Assembly: GCA_037833965.1 (NCBI GenBank)
Contig: AP031358.1
Coordinates: forward strand, 20,468,001 to 20,532,000
From: Marchantia polymorpha subsp. ruderalis
Taxonomy: Eukaryota; Streptophyta; Marchantiopsida; Marchantiales; Marchantiaceae
DNA length: 64,000 nt
Direction of reading: 5' to 3'
The notes below the pieces were generated by a model, which made no database searches, was not told the origin of the DNA, and saw only the letters and a list, made by a program, of their open reading frames with translations. The position numbers were made by a program, and so were the translations under genes. This document shows, piece by piece, positions 34,901-46,629 of the stretch; positions within the stretch are counted from its first letter, which is position 1, and the number at the start of each line of letters is the position of its first letter.

Positions 34901-35838
34901 GAGTCGAAGTTAACCACGCATTATACTATTATATCCAACCATGCGTTAATAATTTATTGCATGGGTGGATTAGAGCAATCATGACACTTCAGTACAGGAT
35001 GTTATCGTCTGGACAGGAGATGATCACCTAGAAATGTAGTCTAAGATTTTGTAAATAGACTTTCCAGCTTAGACACAAGAACCATCATGGTCAACGGATA
35101 AGGAATTCTATACTCGAGATTATACATCTACCAATATAGTCCAGAAAGCTGTATTCCAGTTACTACATCTCTACCTCGATCGCGTTGAGTGTCAGGGTTC
35201 GCATGAGGTGATTCCTTGCCTCATAATATTGAGACACGTAGAACTCTAGGTTCTCATGGCGAGATAATATATTTTCCATTGAACCCAATGGGCTTGAGAT
35301 GAGAATGTAAAGATCGCTGCAATTAAGGATACTGTCGAGATTGTAAGAAGAGAACAAAGGCTCTGTCATAAGAGTCTCCATCATAAGATTTGAAGCGACC
35401 CAGCCGAATGCCAGGGACAATGAATTGGAGCATGGACGGAGCTGACAACACACAAGACATGGAAACATCCGCAGCAAAGAAGTCACAGAGGAAGACCATC
35501 CAACCAAATCCTCATACCAACACCAGAAGATCGTGTCACTGCGCGTCAGCAGTGGTATGAGCAAACATGGATGCAATGTCCTGGTAGCCGAGTCTCGCCA
35601 GTGAGCGAGGATTGATCTTTGGCAGTCCACTTGCACCTAACATCGTTCATGAGATTCCTGTCAGCTGCTGTTCTTGTCTTCCCATGAACATTCTCCATCC
35701 ATCCTCAGGATGTGAAATATTCTCCATCACATAGGTCCAGGTGAGGAGGAGGAGAGCTGGATTTCTGACTCTCAAACTCCCATAAGTTGACCGATCATCC
35801 CTCTTCTCTTCCGTGCTCCTTAGAATCTCTACTGCTCC
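31958..35838. other. Left arm of unit B, no gene supported
   Basis: Aligns with 8142-10180 and 12660-14038. It includes the empty site for the 10181 element at about 33995-34002. A 458-bp stretch at 35037-35494 is absent from unit A. The - strand is open across it (35163-35636), but there is no ATG near the frame start and no recognisable motif. GCTCC at 35834-35838 is the left target duplication of the next element. Confidence 0.45.
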
Positions 35839-36795
35839 TGTAATAACCCACCAAAGGCTAAAACTGCAGTATGGTGGTAAAAAGATCGAACCCACAGGGA
35901 CAGAGGCAACACACAGAGTAAAAGTGTCACGTTTAACAGACTTTTGTAGAGTTTGAATTCTAGGCGACTGTCACTCCCAGAAATACTGCAGTGCTCGACT
36001 CGGAGGCTCGACTCGGAGGAGGATCTCGACTCGGAGGATGCTCGGAGGATGCACGGTACAGCGTGGTCACTCAACACACACACACACACACCTGAAACTG
36101 GAAAAAAGCACAACTCGGAGGTCGGTCAGGACCTCCGCTTCGGATTTCAGGAGGAAAGTGTCTCACAAGTTCACTCAGAGGTTCTGCAGGTAGTGCCTCC
36201 CACTCCGGCTTTTACTGCCCTTCCGCCAGGAACTAGCGGGGGTACCCGGACTGGACTTCCCACTTCGGAACGAAGCCTCTACATACGCCGTGGACGTCAC
36301 CCTCGACTATCACACCGAACGCAGGGAGTGCAGACCCAACTGAGAACTTACTGAAAACACGATCCAGTAACACACACACAACCTGAATTACAAACCAAGG
36401 TTTACACGAAGTAATGAAACTTCACATTGGCATTCAGGGGAAACTTCCCGTAGGAGTACAATCAGGATATGTCACTCGAAGGAGTAAGGGGGAACTGTTC
36501 AAGTATCTAACTCGCAGCCGGCTCTGAGCATCAGAAATCACCCGCATGTGCAGATCCGCACTACTCAAGTCTCTAACCGGGTACTAGCTCTGAACATTCA
36601 GCCGAAGGCCTTCAACTACAACATACGGTAACTTCGCTATGCTGCAGCTTCTCTACGTGGTGCCAGGACCAAAATGCACAAACACGCCAAGAAAGTGAGT
36701 TCCTGATCTGCACTTCCGAAACTGGAAGAGTCCCAAGGCAAAACGCCTTGATCTACTTTATACCCTCAAAAGATCCTAACTAGCACTACGCTATC

Positions 36796-39350
36796 CTATC
36801 TACTACTCGCAGCATCTGCGCGAAACCAAACTACTCTACTGCACTCGGCTGATCCGGTGCTGCGCCTCCTGCGCGCCGGACTGCTCCGCTTACTGTCTCT
36901 ACCTTGCCAGTCTTCCGACCGGCTGCGTAATTCCAGGCGTCGGAGCGCTGTGGTGACTTCCGATTGTAAGTGCGCCATAGTGTCGCGCGCACCCGACAAG
37001 AAGGTTTCTAATTTTCTCGCCACTCGCCGCCGACTCCGACTGTCACCCTCCGTCAATGCCGACGCCCGAAGCTCGAACTCCCTGAGTGTGATCCTCTCTT
37101 GAGCTGCCACCTCCCAATGGGCGTATCCTTTTAGACAACGAGTCACCTGTGTCGCCAACTCTCCTCGCGCCCTGCAGCTGCTCTCCACCTCTGCCAGCTG
37201 CATTTCTGCTTCCGCACGTTGTGCCCTCAAATCCGAGCACTCGGATTGCAAGTTGCGCAACAACTCCTCATCCTCCTTGCGGGCTCTTTGACTTTCTTCT
37301 AAGGCGCGCGTCTGGCGCGTAAGCTCGGCTGCTAGGACTTGGTTTTGTCTCCGCTCCTCCTGCAATTCCGACTTGATCTTTGCCCGTATTAGCTCGGCAT
37401 CCGCCTGACTTTTCGTCGCCGCATCCTCCCTCTGCTGCTGCAAGTCTTGGTATAGCTTCTGTGTGACCGCCAGGTGTTGTCGGAGGGCGGTGTTCCTATC
37501 CACATATACTCCGCACCTAGAGGCCCACTTTGCCACCTTGCTCCTCGTCCTTTGCCTGATAGTCTCCACATAAGACTGCGGTTTTAAAGCACTTGCGTAT
37601 TTGGATGTCTTGCGATCCAGATATCGCAGGAGTGGAACTATCTGTTCGCACAGCACCCCTGTTGGCGTTTTCTGTACCGAATCCGCTTCCTGCTCTTCCG
37701 AGCTCGTCTCATTCTCAGTCTCGAGGATTTCAGTCGCCACCGAATCCCTTGGCGACTCCCTGGAACTGTGGTGTGCAGCAGCTTCCGCTGCGACTGCTGC
37801 TCCACTGCCTGCTAAAATATCCAGGGCAGTGGGAGATCCCACTGCTTGAGCCCCTGTTCCGGCTCGATCTTCGGTTTCCGAAGGGGTCGACGCCGCAGTG
37901 ACTCTTGTCACTCTTGCACCGCCCGCTTCTGCTGCCTGTCCTTCCGGCGCAATCTGCGCGGAAGGTGTCCTTGCTGAAGGTGCGTCCGCCGAAGGCGTCC
38001 GCACACTGGTCGTTGGCCCCATCCGTCTCGCAGTCGGCGAATCCGGCCGACTCTCTGTTGTCCGACTCGCAGTCGGCCGACCAGTAGTTGTCCGACTGGG
38101 AGTCGGATACACCCTGCGCGTCTTGACTCCACTTGGCCTGCTTGCTGGTGGCGTTTTCCCAGAAGTGCCTTCCGCCGAAGACGACCCTCTGAGGATTGTT
38201 GGCTCGTCAGCCAAACTCTCTTCTGCTTCCGGCCTGCTGTCCGGTTCAACGCGCCGTTCAGTTGGCCTTCCTTCCGCTTGTCGGCCTTCAGTCATCCGAC
38301 TCGCAGCCGGCCGACTGTCAGTCCGTCCATCTCCTCCCGAAGGCCGTGGTGCCTTCTGTGCAGAGGTATCTGCCGTCTTCCCTAGAATCTGAGCGATTAT
38401 CTCCTCCTGTGTGAGATTCCGCCGGGTCGGAGTTCGCCCGTCTCCTCAGTACCAGTTGGCATTTTGCGTGCCCTCTGTTTTGGTCGACTGTGAGGCTCGA
38501 GGGTGGGCCGACCACGAGTCGGCGCAGCTGGCACTTCCGGCTGCCTGTCCTCAGGTCTCTCATCCCACTTTCGCTTTCGCGGAATGCGCTCACTTCGACG
38601 TTCTTCTGCTGCTCTTGCTGGAGCCGGAGCCGGAGGCGTACTGGCAGGTTCCTCGTCCAGATCCGTGTCTACTTCGGCCTCCCTCGAATATCTACCTGGA
38701 TAGTTCCGGGTCAGCTGCGGAAACCGTGTTTTCTCAGCATTTGTCAAACATCCCATCGCCCGATAAAACACGATCAAGTAAGGCGAGAGGTGATTGAGGG
38801 TTCCTCCTTTCTCTTCTTGCGCATGTTGGCGCGTCACCTTCCACAGGAGCCGTGCCCAATGCACTAGAGCTCCTGACAACACTAGCTCCACAAATTCTAC
38901 CTGCCAACCATGCATGTAAGCGGTCTTGGTCGGCTGCAATATCTGCAGCAATGCAGTCGCGACATTTCTCCGCAATCGATCTTTGTAATCCCGTGTCTGG
39001 AAACCGTTCTTGGGATGCCTGGCAACTTTGAAGAGCTCATTGTAGGAGACTTCTTCCTCCTGGGACACCTTCACGCTATCGGCCTCGAAGAGGAGATCCC
39101 CTTCCTCGCCGGCACACCTGCCCAACACCTGCGCCCAGTTGCAAATGTCCCATCTCTCTGGGTGTGGGAGGAATCCGCGAGAGGGCTTGTGTCTCTCCTG
39201 CAGATACTCGCGCACCATCTCCGGACATGTCCAGTTCCACCCCCATAGGAGAAAATCAAGCTTCAGCCTCAGCAGCACATCTTGAAATGCGCGTAGACCG
39301 ATCTGCGGCACCCTGAGTGGAGACACTCGCAGCTGGGGAACCTTCGACAT
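36796..39350 (-). pseudogene. Antisense element ORF, frameshifted copy
   Basis: Counterpart of the intact ORF at 41098-43653. It opens at the same ATG (39350, MSKVPQLRVSPLRVPQIG). It runs about 300 codons, then loses frame near 38437, where 'gcccgtctcc' replaces 'gcctggtctcc' (one base fewer). The first part then stops at 38397. The downstream part, including the coiled coil, is open in the original frame from about 38430 down to 36796. Otherwise the two copies are nearly identical, so inactivation is recent. Confidence 0.85.
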
Positions 39351-40141
39351 TGCGTTGCCTGCACACACAAACGTTCTCCCTTTCGCTCGCTCTCTCACAA
39401 TCGCCACTGCGCGTCGGCCGCTCAAGCACTGACTGCTCACTCTCTCTGCGCTCAAGCTCAAGATCGCTACTCGCAATTCTCTCCAAGGTCTGCCAAGATC
39501 CTTGCGCAACTCGTCTCCGCACTCTCTGCTCTCACTGCAGGTCGCTCCGCTCTTGCGCGTAATCTTGGAAACTGGAAATCGCAAAATCAAGAATGAGAGA
39601 ATGAGAGTGGAGCGCAGTCTTTTCTTCTCCGATTTCAAGAACGTCCAACGTTCTTACTGGTTACAACGTACGCAGCCGGCTATACAGCTTAACGGTTCGC
39701 CCTTTGCATGCGCGAATTCACGTCTCCGCACTGCGCGCATTCGCATGCGTAAATGTTGAATTCTCCCGCCGCCGCCACCTTTCGGACTCGAGTCCGCTGC
39801 AGGGTATACGTCGGCCCTGTTGTCTTTTCCTAACCCGTCCCTCACCGGAGGCGTGTCGCCGCTGGTGCGTTCATTATCCGTCGGCGCCTTGCTGGAGGCG
39901 CACATCTAGTCGGAGCGAATTACGCCGGCGCGTAGTCGTGCCGCTTATTTTGTCCTTTATGCCTCGTCCGTTGCTGCCGGCGCATATCCGCCAGCGCAAC
40001 TCATGCCAGCGCATCCGGCCGTCAGCGCCACGTCGGAGGCGTACATCCGACCGGCGCTTTCCTTCCATGAACAGCCGCCAAAGGCGCTTCCAACTCTGAG
40101 TTGGTTTCCTCCTATGAGCGCGTGATTCCGCCGAAGGCGCA

Positions 40142-43100
40142 TGTAATAACCCACCAAAGGCTAAAACTGCAGTATGGTGGTAAAAAGATCGAACCCACAG
40201 GGACAGAGGCAACACACAGAGTAAAAGTGTCACATTTAACAGACTTTTGGTAGAGTTTGAATTCTAGGCGACTGTCACTCCCAGAAATACTGCAGTGCTC
40301 GACTCGGAGGCTCGACTCGGAGGAGGATCTCAACTCGGAGGATGCTCGGAGGATGCACGGTACAGCTTGGTCACTCAACACACACACACACACCTGAAAC
40401 TGGCAAAAAGCACAACTCGGAGGTCGGTCAGGACCTCCGCTTCGGATTTCAGGAGGAAAGTGTCTCGCAAGTTCACTCAGAGGTTCTGCAGGAAGTGCCT
40501 CCCACTCCGGCTTTTACTGCCCTTCCGCCAGGAACTAGCGGGGGTACCCGGACTGGACTTCTCACTTCGGAACGAAGCCTCTACGTACGCCGTGGACGTC
40601 ACCCTCGACTATCACACAAAACGCAGGGAGTGCAGACCCGACTGAGAACTTACTGAAAACACGATCCAGTAACACACACACAACCTGAATTACAAACCAA
40701 GGTTTACACGAAGTAATGAAACTTCACATTGGCATTCAGGGGAAACTTCCCGTAGGAGTACAATCAGGATATGTCACTCGAAGGAGTAAGGGGGAACTGT
40801 TCAAGTATCTAACTCGCAGCCGGCTCTGAGTATCAGAAATCACCCGCAGGTGCAGATCCGCACTACTCAAGTCTCTAACCGGGTACTAGCTCTGAACATT
40901 CAGCCGAAGGCCTTCAACTACAACATACGGTAACTTCGCTATGCTGCAGCTTCTCTACGTGGTGCCAGGACCAAAATGCACAAACACGCCAAGAAAGTGA
41001 GTTCCTGATCTGCACTTCCGAAACTGGAAGAGTCCCAAGGCAAAACGCCTTGATCTACTTTATACTCTCAAAAGATCCTAACTAGCACTACGCTATCCTA
41101 TCTACCACTCGCAGCATCTGCGCGAAACCAAACTACTCTACTGCACTCAGCAGATCCGGTGCTGCGCCTCCTGCGCGCCGGACTGCTCCGCTTACTGTCT
41201 CTACCTTGCCAGTCTTCCGACCGGCTGCGTAACCCCAGGCGTCGGAGCGCTGTGGTGACTTCCGACTGCAAGTGCGCCATAGTGTCGCGCGCACCCGACA
41301 AGAAGGTTTCTAATTTTCTTGCCACTCGCCGCCGATTCCGACTATCACCCTCCGTCAATGCCGCCGCCCGAAGCTCGAACTCCCGGAGTGTAACCCTCTC
41401 TTGGGCTGCCACCTCCCAATGGGTGTATCCGTTTAGACAACGAGTCACCCGTGCCGCCAACTCTCCTCGTACCCTGCAGCTGCTCTCCACCTCTGCCAGC
41501 TGCATTTCTAAATCCGCACGTTGTGCCCTCAAATCCGAGCACTCGGTTTGCAAGTTGCACAACAACTCCTCATCCTCCTTGCGGGCTCGTTGACTTTCCT
41601 CTAAGGCGCGCGTCTGGCGCGCAAGCTCGGCTGCTAGGACTTTGTTCTGTCTCCGCTCCTCCTGCAGTTCCGACTCGATCTTTGCCCGTATTAGTTCGGC
41701 CTCCGCCTGACTCTTCGTCGCCGCATCCTCCTTCTGCTGCTGCAAGGCTTGGTACAGCTTCTGGGTGACCGCCAGGTGTTGTCGGAGGGCGGTGTTCCTA
41801 TCCACATATACTCCGCATCTAGAGACCCACCTTGCCACCTTGCTCCTCGTCCTTCGCCTGATTGTCTCCACATAAGACTGCGGTTTTAAGGCACTTGCGT
41901 ATTTGGATGTCTTGCGATCCAGATATCGCAGGAGTGGAACTATCTGTTCGCACAGCACCCCTGTTGGCGTTTTCTGCACCGAATCCTCTTCTTGCTCTTC
42001 CGAGCTCGTCTCATCCTCAGTCTCGAGGATTTCAGTCGCCACCGAATCCCTTGGCGACTCCCTGGAACTGTGGCGCGCAGCAGCTTCTGCTGCGACTGCT
42101 GCTCCACTGCCTGCTAAAATATCCAGGGCAGTGGGAGATCCCACTGCTTGAGCCCCTGTTCCGGCTCGATCTTCGGTTTGTGAAGGGGTCGACGCCGTAG
42201 TGACTTTTGTCACTCTTGCACCGCCCGCTTCTGCTGCCTGTCCTTCCGGCGCAATCTGCGCGGAAGGTGTCCTTGCTGAAGGTGCGTCCGCCGAAGGCGT
42301 CCGCACACTGGTTGTTGGCTCCATCCGTCTCGCAGTCGGCGAATCCGGCTGACTCTCTGTTGTCCGACTCGCAGTCGGCCGACCAGCAGTTGTCCGACTG
42401 GGAGTCGGATACACCCTGCGCGTCTTGACTCCACTTGGCCTGTTTGCTGGTGGCGTTCTTCCAGAAGTGCCTTCCGCCGAAGACGACCCTCTGAGGATTG
42501 TTGGCTCGTCAGCCAAACTCTCTTCCGCTTCCGGCCTGCTGTCCGGTTCAACGCGCCGTTCAGTTGGCCTTCCTTCCGCTTGTCGACCTTCAGTCATCCG
42601 ACTCGCAGTCGGCCGGTCGTCAGTCCGTCCATCTCCTCCCGAAGGCCGTGGTGCCTTCTGTGCAGAGGTTTCTGCCGTCTTCCCTAGGACCTGAGCAATT
42701 ATCTCTTCCTGTGTGAGATTCCGCCGGGTCGGAGTTCGCCTGGTCTCCTCAGTAACAGTTGGCATTCTGCGTGCCCTCTGTTTTGGTCGACTGTGAGGCT
42801 CGGGGGTGGGCCGACCACGAGTCGGCGCAGCTGGTACTTCCGGCTGCTTGTCCTCAGGTCTCTCATCCCACTTCCGCTTGCGCGGAATACGCTCACTTCG
42901 ACGTTCTTCTGCTGCTCTGGCTGGAGCCGGAGCCGGAGGCGTACTGGCAGGTTCCTCGTCCGGATCCGTGTCTACTTCGGCCTCCCTCGAATATCTACCT
43001 GGATAAGACCGACTCAGCTGCGGAAACCGAGTTTTCTCAGCATTCGTCAAACATCCCATCGCCCGGTAAAACACGATTAAGTAAGGCGATAGATGGTTGA

Positions 43101-45011
43101 GCGTTCCTCCCCTCTCTTCTTGCGCATGTTGGCGCGTCACCTTCCACAGGAGCCGTGCCCAATGCACCGGAGCTCCTGACAACACTAGCTCCACGAACTC
43201 TACCTGCCAACCATGCATGTAAGCGGTCTTGGTCGGCTGCAATATCTGCAGCAATGCTGTCGCGACATTTCTCCGCAATCGATCCTTGTAATCCCGAGTC
43301 CGGAAACCGTTCTTGGGATGTCTAGCCACCTTGAAGAGCTCATTGTAAGAGACTTCTTCCTCCTGGGACACTTTCACGCTGTCGGCCTCGAAGAGGAGAT
43401 CCCCTTCCTCGCCGGCACACCTGCCCAACACCTGCGCCCAATTGCAAATTTCCCATCTCTCTGGGTGTGGGCGAAATCCGCGAGAAGGCTTGTGTCTCTC
43501 TTGCAGATACTCGCGCACCATCTCCGGACACGTCCAATTCCACCCCCAGAGGAGAAAATCGAGCTTCAGCCTCGTCAGCACATCTTGAAATGCGCGTAGA
43601 CCGATCTGCGGCACCCTGAGTGGAGACACTCGCAGTTGGGGAACCTTCGACATTGCGTTGCCTGCACACACAAACGTTCTCCCTTTCGCTCACTCTCTCA
43701 CAATCGCCACTGCGCGTCGGCCACTCAAGCACTGACTGCTCACTCTCTCTGCGCTCGTTCAAGATCGCTACTCCCAATTCTTTCAAGGTCCGCCAAGATC
43801 CTTGTGCAACTCGTCTCCGCACTCTCTACTCTCACTGCAGGTCGCTCCGCCCTCGCGCGTAATCTTGGAACTGGAAATTGCAAAGTCAAGAATGAGAGAA
43901 TGAGACTGGAGCGCAGTCTTTTCTTCTCCGATTTCAAGAACGTCCAACGTTCTTACTGGTTGCAACGTACGCAGCCGGCTATACGGCTTAACGGTTCGCC
44001 CTTTGCATGCGCGAATTCACGTCCCCGCATTGCGCGCATTCGCATGCTTAAACGTTGAATTCTCCCGCCGCCGCCACCTTCCGGACTCGAGTCCGCTGCA
44101 GGGTATACGTCGGCCCTGTTGTCTTTTCCTAACCCGGCCCTTCTCCGGAGGCGTGTCGCCGCTGGTGCGTTCATTATCCGTCGGCGCTTTTGCTGGAGGC
44201 GCACATCCAGCCGGAGCGAATTACGCCGGCGCGCAGTCGTACCGCCTATTTTGTCCTTTATGCCTCGTCCGTTGCTGCCAGCGCATATCCGTCAGCGCAA
44301 CTCATGCCAGCGCATCCGGCCGTCAGCGCCACGTCGGAGGCGCACATCCGACCGGCGCTTTCCTTCCATGAACAGCCGCCAAGGGCGCTTCCGACTCTGA
44401 GTTGGTTTCCTCCTGTGAGCGCGTGATTCCGCCGAAGGCGCATCGCCGAGGGCGTACGGGGAATCCTTTCCGGCTGTGAACCCTAGCGCGAACGGCGCAT
44501 GTCCGGCTACGAGTTTTCCGACGCTCATAACTTCTCCATTCCTGATCCATCTCCGGCGCTCTTGGACTCGTTAGAACGAGCGTCCCGAGCTCTTTCTAAT
44601 GTAACTTCAACCAACTGGATCTACCGTGTATCCCGATTGTTATGAAGGTTTTCCCTTTCCGCGCTAGCGGCGCTTCGCCGAAGGCGCACTCATGGTCGGA
44701 TGCCTTTAGAGGTCCGGGTCCTTCTCCTGACGTCCTTAGCAAAACCTCCTCCTGAGGTGTCTGCGCCGGAAGCGTAGCTTCCTTATACGCTAGAGGCGCG
44801 TGAGTAGAGACACCTCAAAAAGGAGCCTTTGCCGAAGGCGCCGAAGACGTTGGCGTTGGTACATCCGACTACGTGATTCTTTGTGCCCTCGTGACGGTCT
44901 CATCAATCCACTCTATTTAGCGTACCCTTCTCTAGCTACAAACACTGCTTTGGTACTAGTTTTCTAAAATTGTTTAAATTCTGCAAAAAAAACAAAAAGC
45001 GTGTTACCACA
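40142..45011. mobile_element. TG...CA element (inner copy), 4870 bp, nested in itself
   Basis: Complete copy from TGTAATAACC to GTTACCACA, flanked by GCGCA at 40137-40141 and 45012-45016. The sequence left of it (35839-40141) matches its own first 4.3 kb, and the sequence right of it (45012-45585) matches its own last 574 bp. It is therefore one element inserted into another at the GCGCA site in the ORF's 5' leader region. It carries an intact antisense 851-codon ORF, a (CA)n tract near 40376 and one copy of the hairpin module at about 44564-44607 (a second, at about 45138-45180, belongs to the outer copy). Confidence 0.92.
41098..43653 (-). CDS. Element-encoded coiled-coil protein, 851 residues
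   Basis: Single open frame from ATG at 43653. Residues about 1-210 look globular (for example 'LLWGWNWTCPEMVREYLQER', 'HLSPYLIVFYRAMGCLTNAE'). Residues about 210-520 are Pro/Thr/Arg/Ser-rich and probably disordered, with basic stretches such as RIPRKRKW that could act as nuclear signals. Residues about 580-760 form a long heptad-like coiled coil rich in Glu/Arg/Gln/Leu. The C-terminus is basic (SPARRRRSTGS). The plan resembles the poorly characterised plant transposon proteins often annotated 'putative plant transposon protein' (from memory of the style, not a search). There is no zinc knuckle, protease, RT or DDE motif. It may be a gag-like structural protein. Confidence 0.7.
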   Translation of the reverse strand: MSKVPQLRVSPLRVPQIGLRAFQDVLTRLKLDFLLWGWNWTCPEMVREYLQERHKPSRGFRPHPERWEICNWAQVLGRCAGEEGDLLFEADSVKVSQEEEVSYNELFKVARHPKNGFRTRDYKDRLRRNVATALLQILQPTKTAYMHGWQVEFVELVLSGAPVHWARLLWKVTRQHAQEERGGTLNHLSPYLIVFYRAMGCLTNAEKTRFPQLSRSYPGRYSREAEVDTDPDEEPASTPPAPAPARAAEERRSERIPRKRKWDERPEDKQPEVPAAPTRGRPTPEPHSRPKQRARRMPTVTEETRRTPTRRNLTQEEIIAQVLGKTAETSAQKAPRPSGGDGRTDDRPTASRMTEGRQAEGRPTERRVEPDSRPEAEESLADEPTILRGSSSAEGTSGRTPPANRPSGVKTRRVYPTPSRTTAGRPTASRTTESQPDSPTARRMEPTTSVRTPSADAPSARTPSAQIAPEGQAAEAGGARVTKVTTASTPSQTEDRAGTGAQAVGSPTALDILAGSGAAVAAEAAARHSSRESPRDSVATEILETEDETSSEEQEEDSVQKTPTGVLCEQIVPLLRYLDRKTSKYASALKPQSYVETIRRRTRSKVARWVSRCGVYVDRNTALRQHLAVTQKLYQALQQQKEDAATKSQAEAELIRAKIESELQEERRQNKVLAAELARQTRALEESQRARKEDEELLCNLQTECSDLRAQRADLEMQLAEVESSCRVRGELAARVTRCLNGYTHWEVAAQERVTLREFELRAAALTEGDSRNRRRVARKLETFLSGARDTMAHLQSEVTTALRRLGLRSRSEDWQGRDSKRSSPARRRRSTGSAECSRVVWFRADAASGR

Positions 45012-45180
45012 GCGCATCGCCGAGGGCGTACGGGAATCCTTTCCGGCTGTGAACCCTAGCGCGAACGGCGCATGTCCGGCTACGAGTTTTCCGACGCTCA
45101 TAACTTCTCCGTCCCTGATCCATCTCCGATGCTCTTCGGCTCGTTAGAACAAGCGTCTCGAGCTCTTTCTAATGCAACTT
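44564..45180. repeat. Hairpin modules in the nested element (inner and outer copy)
   Basis: Cores at about 44564-44607 and 45138-45180 read GACTCGTTAGAA ... TTTCTAATG and GGCTCGTTAGAA ... TTTCTAATG. Relative to the GTTGGAA/TTCCAAC form in other elements, both arms have changed together (GG to AG and CC to CT), keeping the pairing. The two copies are the same element position in the inner and the outer copy. Confidence 0.65.
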
Positions 45181-45590
45181 CAACCAACTGGATCTACCGT
45201 GTATCCCGATCGTTATGAAGGTTTTCCCTTTCCGCGCTAGCGGCGCTTCGCCGAAGGCGCACTCATGGTCGGACGCCTTTAGAGGTCCGGGCCCTTCTCC
45301 TGACGTCTTTAGCAAAACCTCCTCCTGAGGTGTCTGCGCCGGAAGCGTAGCTTCCTTATACGCTGGAGGCGCGTGAGTAGAGACACCTCAGAAAAGGAGC
45401 TTTTGCCGAAGGCGCCGAAGACATTGGCATTGGTACATCCGACTACGTGATTCTTTGTGTCCTCGTGACGATCTTATCAATCCACTCTATTTAACGTACC
45501 CTTTTCTAACTACAAACACTGCTTCGGTACTAGTTTTCTAAAATTGTTTAAATTCTGCAAAAAAAACAAAAAGTGTGTTACCACAGCTCC

Positions 45591-46629
45591 GAACAAGCAC
45601 TAGAGAAGATTCATTTGATTTGGTTGCCGAGCCCGAAGAATCGTCCTCGGTCGGTAATGAGTCAGTCTCATTGACGGGGCCACATGCTTAAAAGCTCGAT
45701 GTTAAATCTCTTTAGATAATATAAACATTCGTTCAACTAAACGTTCAAATCTTTCAATCTGTTCACTTTACCGCGAGGAATTCATTGAAACGATTACTTT
45801 AGATTTCGCTTCTCGCATCTGGTCTACTAGTCTCTAAAAATGCCTTCATGTCGGCAGCTTTGCAACGGAAAGACACTCAACTGGATGGTAGACAGTCCTG
45901 AAGAAATTTTAATCTCTCCTCTGGCAGCCCATCTTATCCCTGTGAGTTTTTGCGTAGAGGGCTCGATGGGATCTTCAACATCTTTGTTGCTTCAAATTTC
46001 TACTCTGATTATCTACTCAATTTTCTAATTTACTATGAAGCAGCGGCACTCTACTGCTTACAAGGGAGATGCTGTGAGTACTTGACGTGTGGTAGATTTA
46101 TATGACTGTACAGTACCCCTGTCTTCTGCATAATAGGTTCTTCTGCATTTAGGGGAAAAGGATGGAATACATACCCATCAAGTAGCGTAGGGATGAAACC
46201 AAGTGGGTGTCTTCTTACATATATATTTAAGAAGAATATATATTGTGTAAATTTTCCAGTTTGATCACCGAGTAATATAATAAACATGATGGAAGTCAAC
46301 ATCAATTGGTACAGAGTGGAGCCAATTTGGTAGGATGGAGCTAGTCCCCAATAACGTTTGGAAAACATGTCCTATTATATGGACAGCTGGGGCAAAATAA
46401 CTGTAGTCAACTTGTTGCCTAATAGTGGTAAAAAATATACATTGTGGTAGTGGATTGTAGGTGGTCGATATGCCAACACTTTCTCATGGAAGAAGTAAGG
46501 TAGTCTCTGGTGGAAGGAGATCTGCTCCGACCAGAAACAGAAAAACCAATACTCCTACCAAGTGAGTGCTCAACCTTCTAAATCTCGTCTAAATTCCCTT
46601 CGCCATCCGATCATAGCTGTGTTTTTCTG
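45591..46629. other. Unit B block right of the nested element
   Basis: Continues the unit alignment (14039 onward in A) after the right target duplication. No gene is seen. Small insertions and deletions distinguish it from A near 46220-46360. Confidence 0.45.

Larger units (their letters stand above)
35839..45585. mobile_element. TG...CA element (outer copy), interrupted by its own family
   Basis: It starts TGTAATAACCCACCAAAGGC and ends ...GTGTTACCACA, flanked by GCTCC at 35834-35838 and 45586-45590. Unit A has the uninterrupted site ('gctccgaacaagcacc', about 14034). Removing the inner copy (40142-45011) and one GCGCA leaves 4872 bp. It carries an antisense ORF broken by a 1-nt deletion (36796-39350). 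TG...CA ends and a 5-bp duplication fit an LTR-retroelement, perhaps a giant solo LTR. The ends also show extended imperfect complementarity (TGTAATAACCCAC and TGTGGTAACACAC). No RT, integrase or protease domain is present. Confidence 0.88.

Noticed and set aside
35163..35636. 157-codon minus-strand ORF as a gene
   Set aside because: It has no ATG at its start, the left two thirds are missing from unit A, and no motif is recognised. Kept only as an observation.
36857..38593. Several plus-strand ORFs of 80-164 codons opposite the element ORF
   Set aside because: They are shadows of the minus-strand coding frame in GC-rich sequence, and the same pattern recurs opposite the intact copy at 41159-43100.
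35839..45585. Tandem duplication of a 4.3-kb unit followed by tandem duplication of a 574-bp unit
   Set aside because: Both junctions fall exactly at the element termini and are flanked by the same GCGCA. One nested insertion explains everything more simply.
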